36,317 nucleotides of DNA from NCBI GenBank assembly GCA_037447655.1, contig JBBHKE010003382.1, positions 64,001 through 100,317 on the forward strand, given 5' to 3'. The position numbers and the translations under genes were made by a program. The notes below the pieces were generated by a model. It ran no database searches, had not been told where the DNA came from, and worked only from the letters and a program-made list of their open reading frames with translations. Source of the DNA: Zygnema cylindricum (lineage: Eukaryota > Streptophyta > Zygnematophyceae > Zygnematales > Zygnemataceae). How positions within the stretch are numbered: position 1 is the stretch's first letter; each line of letters begins with the position of its first letter. This document shows, piece after piece, positions 20,814 to 30,500 of the stretch.

Positions 20814-22325
20814 TTGTTTGAAGCTGTTTTAGTTTCCTGGGCTAGAATGTATGGACGCCGATATAGCGCTATAAACCCTAATAGCGTACCGTACCTTTCA
20901 TCTGAACTCTTCCAAAACAGTTAATATCACAACACTATTTTAAGTTCAGGGCCAGAATATAGGGGCGCCGATACTGTACCTTTTAGAACACCTCATCTGA
21001 GCTAAGCGTCCATGGGCCAAAACATATCTGAGATGGGTGACCTACTGTGAAGTCCCGGTGTTCTACCAGAACGTCATTTCGAATTTGACTTTTCGCCACA
21101 CGGACAAAATGTAGTTTCGGTGCTTCACGCACTGAATTCTAAATATGTTTCGTACTGTACCTGTCTACGATTTAATTTTTCATTATAGGTACAAACGCCC
21201 AGCATTTATGGATTCTGTTCCGTCGAGCGTTTTTTATTAAAAAGGTACAGTTCACGGTGTACCGTTATCACCGTTAGTAGTTTTTCCGCCATTTTGGCGA
21301 GGTGGTTTGGTTGATTACTAAGTCATTTATAGCCGTCGATCGCGCCTCCCCCGTGACGACGAGCGTAGGATGTGACCCCACCACGAAAACTACAGTATCC
21401 TTCACATAGTGGACGTTACAGGCAAATCCAACCGTAAAAGCCAAGATTTACCGTACGATACCACGTATAAGTGTATCCGTTGGGATGTCACGCATGCCCA
21501 TTTGCTACGGACACCGTAGGTTTCCTTATTTGTACGGACAGCTCTCGTCCTACGTCCAATAAGGTCGTGAGTTATAGTCGCACACCCATTCGCACGACGA
21601 CAACTAACCGTGCATTTCTACACCGTACACGTGGTCGCGAAATCGGCTTTCCTTGTGCACCCTTGTCCGAATAAATATCGGACGGTTGGGATTGAGAGGA
21701 TTCAATCCTCACCTTCCGATTGGCGGTTGCCAATCAAAAATCTACCGCGTGTGATGACTTGAGTGGTGGAAAAAATGACATCAACGCTAATAGCCATCAC
21801 GGTGTACTGTAACAATTTCGAAAAATACTCAACGGTCAAATTTTTCAACGGACACTGTCACGTCACTGCGCTTGTTTCGGCTATGTCACGTCACGTTTCC
21901 CCTCTCTTTTTTTTTCTCTGAGAGGAGCATAAAGGAGAGGATTGCTCTAAATGACTGTTTTCCATTTCCAAATATTAGATTTGTTTACCAGAGGGAAAGT
22001 GATTTTTTTCGGCTTTTGAGTTACTATTGAAACCTTGTTTCCTATATTTATTATAGAGATTTTCAAACTTTTAAGAAGAAACTGCATATAAAAAAAAGCA
22101 AAACAAATAATCAGATTTTCTTTTAGTACTACTGTCTTCTCATTTTACTAAAAAAGGTAGAATAATAAAAGAAGCTGGTGGAGGAAATAAAGGAGAAAAA
22201 CACCGAGAAAAAGAGAAGGGAGAGGGAGGGAGAGGAGAGGGAGAGAGAAAAAAGGAGAGGGAGAGAGAGAAAGGGAGCGGGAGAGAGAGAAAGGAAGAGG
22301 GAGAGAGAGAGGGAAAGAGAGACAG
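20814..22325. repeat. 1.5-kb duplicated module, right copy (TCHQD 5' flank)
   Basis: Second copy of the 18552-20066 module. The copies part in the GA repeat, which is about 160 bp longer here (extends to 22494). A TACACCG-family right end (ACGGTGTA at 21799) lies inside both copies. Confidence 0.93.
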
Positions 22326-22624
22326 AGGGAGAGAAAGAGAAAGCGCGACAGAGAGAGAGGGAGAGAGAGGGAGAGAGAAAAAGAGAGAGGGAAAAAGAGA
22401 AAGGGAGAGGGAGAAAGGAAGAGGGAGAGAGAGAGACAGAGGGAGAGAAAGAGAAAGCGCGACAGAGAGAGAGAGGGAGAGAGGGAGAGAGTCCGGGGGG
22501 AGGGAGACGGAGAGGAAGAGAAGTGAGAAAAAACTTGCAATACTTATTCCTTCACCTTTGCAATCCCCTGAATTTTCTAACAAGGTATAGGTTTGTTACT
22601 GAAACAGGTTTACTGAACAGCCAC
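22087..22624 (+). promoter_or_regulatory. TCHQD TATA box and GA-rich leader
   Basis: TATAAAA at 22087 is followed by an ATG-free stretch to the TCHQD start at 22625. The stretch includes about 300 bp of GAGAGGGAGA-type polypurine (22196-22494), which would be transcribed as leader. The frame upstream of the TCHQD start is open through this tract but has no ATG, so the start at 22625 stands. The start site position is inferred. Confidence 0.5.
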
Positions 22625-23984
22625 ATGGAACTGTACTATTATCCGTTGTCGACAAATTCGCAGAAAGTTCGTCTTCTATTGGAAGAAAAGAAAATCGAAT
22701 GTCGACTGATTCCGGTGGATATTCTCCGGGCGGCAAATTTGGAACCAGAGTTTTTAACGGTTAACGGAAACGGAACGGTGCCGGTTCTCGTTGACGGAGA
22801 AACTGTACTAACTGACAGTAAAAGCATACTGGAGTAAGTTAATTAATGAAAAAATATGACAATGAGGGAGGGGAGGGATGGAGGGAGAGAGGGAGGGAGG
22901 GAGTGAGAGAGAGAGAGGGAGAGGGAGGGAAGAGGGAGGGAAGAGGGAGGGAAGAGGGAAGGAAGTAAGGAAGGAAAGGAGGATGGGATGAATGAATGAT
23001 TTTAATACGACTTTTGACAGTAAATTATGTGTTGGAATAAGTGAATCACTGAAAAAAATGCCAATATTCTACAGTTGGTAGTAAAAATATGTGGGAATTA
23101 ATAGATTCCTACAAAAACTGCTACTTTTTTCCGTGAGGTTTTCTGACAGGTAAAGCATATTAAAGTCGGAGTTTTTTTTCAGTTAACGCGGGATTTGTGT
23201 CAAATTTGATCCCTATATTCAACAAACCAAATTATTAACCAAATCTAAAAAAGTACCATTTTGTCTTTCAAATCGCATGACAATTCAAAAACTTAGTTTT
23301 CCCTTTTTCTTTTCCTTTTCCTAACTTTTTCTCTTTCCTTTATTTCTTTTCCGTTTTTTGTCTTCCTTTTTCTTCCTTTTTCTTTCACAATTTTGCAGAT
23401 ATTTGGATAAAATCGGTAAACCGATGGGTTTCGGTTCCGTTGACCCTAAAATTGTCGAAAATTGGGTTCAAATAATAAGTAGTTGGGATGATCAAGTTTT
23501 CACATACGGTCATATGCCCACCAATCAATCTATTTTTTTAACAAAATTTAAACGTCGAGTTTGTATCGCTCGAATGGCGAAAAACCCGACTCTCGCATCG
23601 TCTTATAGTAGAAGATTGTCTTACTATCAAAGTTTAGAACAGGAAATGCAAGACGGAGAATCGATGCAAATCGCAAAAGAACGACTTTCAAATCTTTTAA
23701 AAAACGCCGAAATGGAATTAGAAAGCAACCTTTTTTTGGGAGGAAGCGAATTCTCGATTGCTGATGCTTGTTTTGCTCCGATATTGGCGAGGATATCGTC
23801 TTTAGGATTGTATAGAGATCTTATTCGACCGAGATTAAATCTTCAACTTTATTTTCGGAGGATGCAAAGAAGACGAAATTATCGCAGAGTTGTTGGTCGA
23901 GTGATGAATAGTGTGGCCCAGTTTAGTATAGAATATCCGACATGGATGAGTATGAGTTATCGCAAAGTCGTGGGACAATATTAA
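22625..23984 (+). CDS. TCHQD: TCHQD-class glutathione S-transferase
   Basis: Two exons, 22625-22833 and 23399-23984, joined GA|GTAAGT to TTTTGCAG|A in phase: 264 codons, the usual length for plant tetrachlorohydroquinone-dehalogenase-like GSTs. The N-terminal thioredoxin fold starts MELYYYPLSTNSQKVRLLLE; the LYYYP..S..SQKVR start is the class hallmark. P53 in TVPVL is the conserved cis-proline and D64-S65 the glutathione gamma-glutamyl contact. The helical domain (from about 85) holds RRVCIARMA (122-130), FSIAD (188-192, the N-capping box) and NYRRVVGRVMN (230-240). These match the plant class from memory. It is probably cytosolic; the substrate in plants is not established. It lies just downstream of the duplicated promoter-like module. 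The intron carries a GGGA repeat and a long pyrimidine tract before the acceptor. Confidence 0.95.
22863..22986. repeat. (GGGA)n microsatellite in the TCHQD intron
   Basis: GAGGGAGGGAAGAGGGAGGG-type repeats, purine-rich on the coding strand. Confidence 0.9.
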
Positions 23985-23991
23985 GTTTCTT

Positions 23992-24021
23992 GCTCTCTGT
24001 CTCTGTCTCTGTCTCTGTCTG

Positions 24022-24067
<46 letters not shown>
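23992..24067. repeat. (TC)n/(TCTGTC)n microsatellite, TCHQD 3' UTR
   Basis: Starts within ten bases of the TCHQD stop codon: CTGTCT units, then a pure TC run to 24067. Confidence 0.93.
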
Positions 24068-24073
<6 letters not shown>

Positions 24074-24752
24074 ACCTATCCATCTATATATCTATCTCTC
24101 TAAGTTGCTACTTTCTTTTCTTTTCTTTTCTTTTCTTCTTAGAATCAAAAATTTCAGAATTCAAAAAAAAAAAGAAACACAAGGATGCGAATACTATTAT
24201 CGTGGTCATTAATTTATGTCATGTGGTTCCGGCATTTGGGACGCAATTTAAATTAAGTTTATAATTTTCCTTACTACATTGGTGGAGCAAAAGATATGTT
24301 TATAAAAAAATAGTTTTGTTTTAGTGTTTCCCCCAAGTTTTGCATTGTGAATTTATAAATTTGCAGAGGAAGGCATATGTAAATAATGCTCTTCTCGCAG
24401 TGCCAGGAAAATAGGACTTAATTTTTTTTAGCTATGCATATTTTTTAAAGAGGGTTTTTTAAAAAAAAGATTTTTTTGGAAGCGATACAGTTCTTTAAGA
24501 GATACATTTTTTTTTAAGGGATCATTTTGCTGTTATGGATGTGTTTAGTTTTTAGTTTAGGGATTACCGACATCGAGGTGTATATATCGAGGAGAGATTA
24601 GGGATATAGAAATACACTTAATATAAGAATTCATTTCTCTTTTTTTTTTTTTTTTTTTTTTTTAGCAAAGCATATACGGCGGGGGATTTCAAAAATAGAA
24701 GCTACGGAAATATGGTTTTCTGGCTATATTGTAATAGGCGAGTCACAGAGTA

Positions 24753-24769
24753 TTTAGGGTTTAGGGTTA
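24753..24769 (+). repeat. Two interstitial plant-type telomere units
   Basis: TTTAGGGTTTAGGG followed by TTA. It is short enough to be chance or a telo-box motif. Confidence 0.5.
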
Positions 24770-27002
24770 AAATGGTTTACAGCTTTAGTGTTTCACCTTT
24801 TATCGTTTTAAGGCTTTTAAGGAGTGTTGCATATGAAGTGTCAAAGAAGAAAAAGCGAAGAAGAAGAGAGACTATTTGGCAAAAGGTAGAGCAGGTAATT
24901 TGCAGCAGTTTTGAGACTCCTAATTTTTAGCGTTTATACTTTTTACGAACAGCAATAAACTGTCACAATTTTTTTTCCATGGCGATACAAAGAGTTAAAC
25001 GGAGGAAAGGAGGAGCTTTTTTGGTCAAAGTAGCAAAGACATTAGCAATAGTTTTGACACCATGTTTTAAATTAACATTTGTTACAGAAACCAATAATTT
25101 GTCATAATTCTAATCTTTTGTAATCTCTTTTTCTTAAATTATGCCAGCGTAGTGACCAAAGTAATTTAAAGATTTGTGGATGTAGACTTCTGTTTTTTGG
25201 GAATTTTTGTAAGGGATGTCGAGCAGAAAATAGTAGTTATGTCTTCTGGTGCTCCAAGGAAATACGACAAAGTATTATAAATAAAGCACTTGCCATCTTT
25301 CTTTCTTGGATAGTGACAAATTGATGTTGATGATTAAGGAAGTTCCAGCTCTAACCATACACTTGATATTTGTATATATCTGTGCAATATGCATTATGTA
25401 TTATGTCTTATGTATGATGTGTTATGTTTCTCCTGTATTATGTTGTACATAACATAAATTATACTTTTGTAGTACGTAATATTACTACGTATTTCGTTAT
25501 GTGTACAGGTATGTTTTTTGTAGATGCAAATGTATAGGTATAGGTACTATATTATGAATATGTATTGCATATGTACATGTGTATGTTCATGTATGTGTAT
25601 GAGTATATATACATGTTTAAATACATATTTATACTTGAAATTTGTTTCTAATGATCAGTTTTGTTCTCATAATTGTAATGAAATAACCAAGTGCACAAAC
25701 GTGAATGAAAAGATAAAAAGTTCAAAATTAAAAAAATTTCAAATTAACGACAAATTCTGTACAGCATCATTATCCCCAAAATCAATCAAATGCGAAATTT
25801 ACAACCAACAGAAGTCGAGAATGAAAAAAAATTGACAAAATTTACCATTTTTCCACTCGAATTTGTCTATAAACAAAATAATAATATATACATACATAAA
25901 AATATCAAATAAAACCAATGTAGCTGTATCTCTCTGAATTGATATCAATTAGTTACTATGCAAACAAAGATAACAAGTACTTAAATACTTGTCATATCAT
26001 CTTCAAGCACCAGAATACTTATACATACTTTTTCTTCTCGACAGCCCTATCCAAAATTCTCAAAAAACAGAGGTCTAAATCCACAAATGGATAATTTTTT
26101 CCTAAATAGAACCTCTCTCGCATTTTTTTTTTTTGAAACTGCTTCTCCTATAAATTTTCCGTTTTCCAATGTTCCCTGCCTTAATTTTTTTTTTTTTTTT
26201 TTTAAATACAAAGAATTTCACTCATTTAACAGACACTAGAGTCAGAACAAAATATAACCCCGACAGTCAGATATTTTGACTTTTGTGTTTTGACTTTGGG
26301 TTTTAACTTTTGTGTTTCGACTTTTGGGTTTTGACCATTATCCTTCCACTATTGTGGTTGAGAACTTTGTCTTTAAAAGGGAAAATTATGTGAAAATAAT
26401 ATGTTTTTTCCTTAAAATACAACTAATTCCTCGAAAAATTATTACAATTTCTAAACCCAAAAACATGACACATCAAAACTCGAGCCGAATTTTGGCTCGT
26501 TTCCGTGTCATTTTCTTTCCTATTATTTTAAATTTACATCCTAAAAAAACAGACTCCTACACATTTTATCTATTCATTTGAAATCTTATCTCTTTGTTTT
26601 ATCGTTCTAGTCTATGAGTCCTCCCTAATTTTAAGTCAATTTTGAATGAAAATCCAAACCCCACCCCAAGTTGGGGTAAAAGACAAACTACCAAGTTTTA
26701 CATATTTTGAATGTTTGTTTTTGGTTCACCGCTAAAATGACAATGCTAAGATAACTAAAATGACAATGCTATTATTTATTGAAAAACTAGACGACAGAAG
26801 CTTCCATTTAGAAGCATCTGACTGTAGTGGAAACAAAAAATACTCCCCCCTCACTAATTTTTTATTCTCTTATTCCCTATTCACTTATTCTTTATTTACT
26901 TATTCTCTATTTTTTTTTCTCTATTTCCTTTTCCTCTATACACTAATTACTTCGGATGGAGCAAACAAAAAGGCAACGGAGAGGAACTGTTTCATGTCAC
27001 AG

Positions 27003-27080
27003 TACCACAAAGTTTCAGTTCCAGTTCCAGTTTCGGTTCAGTTTCAGTTTCAGTTTCAGTCCCAGTTTCAGTTTTAATTT
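27003..27080 (+). repeat. CAGTTT hexamer microsatellite
   Basis: Degenerate CAGTTTCAGTTCCAGTTT units, about twelve. Confidence 0.8.
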
Positions 27081-27544
27081 GAGTTTAAATTTCACCATTC
27101 CAAATCTTCTCTATTTGGGTTTTGTATGATTACAAGAAGTGGAGAACCGGTCTTTGGAGGAGTCGAGGGCTGAATAACAAAAAAAAGCAAAAAAAAGTAT
27201 GTTTTTCATTTGAAACAAATAAAAATTTGCAAGTTGAAAGAAAAAAAACAAGAAAGGCCGAAACTTCAAAATGGGTTCGGACGCTAAAAATCCAATCATT
27301 TTTTGCATATTTTGGATACGCTCTCTATATTTCATAACTTCCATAAAAAACAAATATTTCCAATATAGTATACCACATTTATTCCGTAAATAATTTCACT
27401 TAATGTTTCCTTCAAATAGTTTTGCGTTACAGGAAGCGTAAGCATTAAAAAAAAAAAACAAACAAACAAACAAACAAAAAAAAAAAGAGTTATCTCACCA
27501 TTCCAATTTGCCACTGCTTCAATTCCAAGCCTTGAAGCTGTTTT

Positions 27545-30500
27545 TCATTCATCTCCTGAAAACCAAATTTTCCCTCCATAGCCCCAATCACCGCTGTATC
27601 CAGTCTGGAGAGGGAAGGGGAGAGGGGAAGGGAGGGGAGAGGGGGAGGGGGAGGGGAAGAGGAGAGGGGAAGAGGGGGAGGGGAAGGGGGGGGGGAGAAG
27701 GGAGGGGGGGAGGGGGAGAAGGGAGGGAGGGAGAGAGGAGGGAGTGAGGGGAAAAGGAAAAACAAGAAAAAGACATTTTGTGAACATTCATGTTGATGTG
27801 TAAGTAAACAAGAAAAAGACATTTTGTGAACATTCATGTTGATATATAAGTAAACAATACGTACCACACAATGTATCGGTGGAAGCTGTTGTTGATTGGT
27901 CAATTGGGGAATAACAGAAAAGAGAGGAGATTGTTCTCGAGATCGAAAAGTCCATCTGTTTCATTTAAGGACCCAAAACAAAAAAAATGCAAGGACAGCT
28001 CAACCACAAATCCGAGGATATAAAATTACAGACAAGGCAAAGTGAAGAGTTTCAAATTGTACAAAATAGTTTTGAAATTTATTTGGGAAAGCAAAAAGAC
28101 GGTTTTTTTGAGATAGATTAAAGAAAGAAGTAACGGAATTCTCTGGTGGAATATCATAAGAAATAATTATCAAATCCTGAAGGTACTAGAGAAAACTGTT
28201 AAGTAATAAATTCATAATATGACATTTACTTCTACTTTCAATTGCATCAATTATTAAAAACAGTTGGCATTTTAAGCGTTTAAGTAATTTTTTCGAGTCC
28301 ATAAAATAGTAAATGTCACACACTCTCTACAGCAAATCACATAAATACAAAGTCAAATATTAACTGAGATAAAGATAAACTAAGATAAACAAAAACTAAG
28401 AAAAACAAAGATAGAAACAAAGACAAATTTCCTCACCCAAGGAAAATGAATATTACACCTTCGGTGCATTCTCTTACGATAAGTCGGACCCAATATTCAC
28501 TTGCAATGCCATCAGCTCTGGCATGCATCTATAAGAAAAAAAAAAAGAAAAAAAAGGGTTAATGACATTTTTCTTATGGATGCATCTATGAGACAAAAAA
28601 GAAAAAAAGGGTTAATGACGTTATTCTTATGTTGATCGAGTGAAGTCAGGAATGACAATGCCGAATTTACGATTATCATTTATGTCTATGCTGTTACAAT
28701 TATCTTTCTGTTTAAAAGTCTTGGTTTTGTATACTGATATTGTGACATGTCTTCAATTTCCCTCTTCCTCTCCTCCCCTATCTCTCTCTCTCTCTCACTC
28801 AATTATAGTCTAATGACAGTGAAAAATTGCATCAAATGAAAGAATTGAAACTAAAGCTTTTTCACTTACCAGAAGTTCCAGGATAACGAGACCCAATATA
28901 GCCCCTTGAAATTTCCTAAACACCTCCCAAAACCGGCAACAAAATTAAGTAAAAAATGAACGGCAAAAAATGGGACTGAAAAATAAAACAGTGAACTTAA
29001 AATAAAAATTTATAGAGCTGAAAACCCAGCATTTTGTCATTTGTTTTGTTTCATGTTGTTTTTAGTGTTCTCTATTGTTTTGATTTAGTTATTGTGTGAA
29101 TTTTTTGCTTTGTCTTTCTTTTTCATTGTGTTTTGTTTTGTTTATTGCATTTTCTTTTGTTTGTTGCATTTTGGTTTTTCTTGTCTTGTTTTATTCAGTT
29201 TTGTTAGGTTCACAATTTGTTTTGTTCATTGCTTTTCATTTGTTGATTGCATTTTGCTCACTTATGTTTTGCTTCGCTTTGAATTTTGAGTTTTGTTTTG
29301 TACATTGCAATTTGTTTGTAAATTTTCTTCTCCTGTTTTATTTAAAGTGTTTTGTTTTGTTTTGTTTCGCTTTGTTTTACTTCATCCATTGCTATCTTCT
29401 GTGACTTGTGTCTATGTGTTTTCTTTCACACCTTGTTCTCTTTTCAGTGTTTTGTTTTGTTTATACTTTCTTGTTTCTTTTTCTTGTGTTTTGTTTCATT
29501 TTTTAGTTATTATCACGTTAACTCACTTGAACATAGAATATTTCGAATAAATGGCTACACGCATTTGAGGAGTCCCTTCCACTTCCATAATTGCGAGTTG
29601 CTGTAAAAGTCGTCCCACATTTCGACCCGAGTGCGAAAAAATAGTATAAAGAAGTACCGTATATACAACTCCCAGCAAAATCTACGAGGATCAAAAAAGT
29701 TCCGGAGCTCATAAATAGATTAAGAAGTGATGTTGAATGCAATTTTCAAGGTTTCTTCCTGGTCCAAACTATTTGAGGTGAGAATTATATACAGTATGTA
29801 ATCATATAAACAACACATTTCTGAGATAAAGTGCAGAAAATGAGGACGGATTATGGTTCCAAGCTTACTTCGTAAAAATGCAAGTTAAAGATGTACAATG
29901 TGGGCTGATTTTACTTCAAACACAAGAAAAAAAAAAATCAGAATTTTCCACACTACTATGATAGACAAGGCTCTAAACACCTCAAAAATCTTTCACAATA
30001 GAAGATTAAAAAATTATGCATTTCAAATGCAAGAGGGATGGTTTGTCAAAGTAGTCTACATGACAAATAATAAACAGAACCTTCATGGGAACACAGAACA
30101 TTTGGAAAACTTTAACAAGCCTAACATTTCTTCACCGATTTCAGGATTATTTCAAGGATTTACCAAAAAGTGAGGCACAGCAGCCTTGTATCCTGTGAGA
30201 GTTAGATACAGAACCGACACCAAACCTGTATTCAGAAAAAAAAAACAGAGAAAAGATTAGGGCGCCACTTCAAAAATAAACAAAAAACCAAAAAAAGGCC
30301 TAAACAATTCCTCTGGAATGCTTCGCTTGTGCCTCCATTCTCTCCAGACATCATCGCGATTTCATGAGATTTGGGTCCCTTTTTCAAAAATGAGTAAATA
30401 TTTGGGTCTTTTTCAACAATATTTTTCCAAAAAGCCAATCTACTCCAGAAATACAAATGTAAACATCAAAAACTCCCGTTTGTGTCTAATTTCTCATATG

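Larger units (their letters stand above)
24068..27544. other. Intergenic and 3' flanks, no gene recognised
   Basis: AATAAA occurs at 24953 and 25276 as possible polyadenylation signals for TCHQD, far from the stop. There are T or A homopolymers (24641-24663, 26185-26203), two TTTAGGG units (24753-24766), a TATG-rich stretch (25380-25620), and a CAGTTT(C) repeat (27003-27080). The ORFs of 60-105 codons here are low-complexity or featureless. Confidence 0.6.

Noticed and set aside
18552-22325. LTR retrotransposon with 1.5-kb LTRs
   Set aside because: The interior is only about 750 bp, with no primer-binding site, polypurine tract next to the right repeat or gag-pol frame; a segmental duplication fits better.
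22178-22624. In-frame N-terminal extension of TCHQD through the GA-rich tract
   Set aside because: It starts at GTG and encodes only Glu/Arg/Lys repeats; the class starts at the MELYYYP methionine and the tract is better read as leader.
27490-27604. Alternative reading of the last membrane-protein exon as LDTAVIGAMEGKFGFQEMNE
   Set aside because: It needs phase 2 at the acceptor, whereas the preceding exon ends in phase 0 (GTG|GTACGT); the phase-0 reading ends cleanly in SGDE and a stop.
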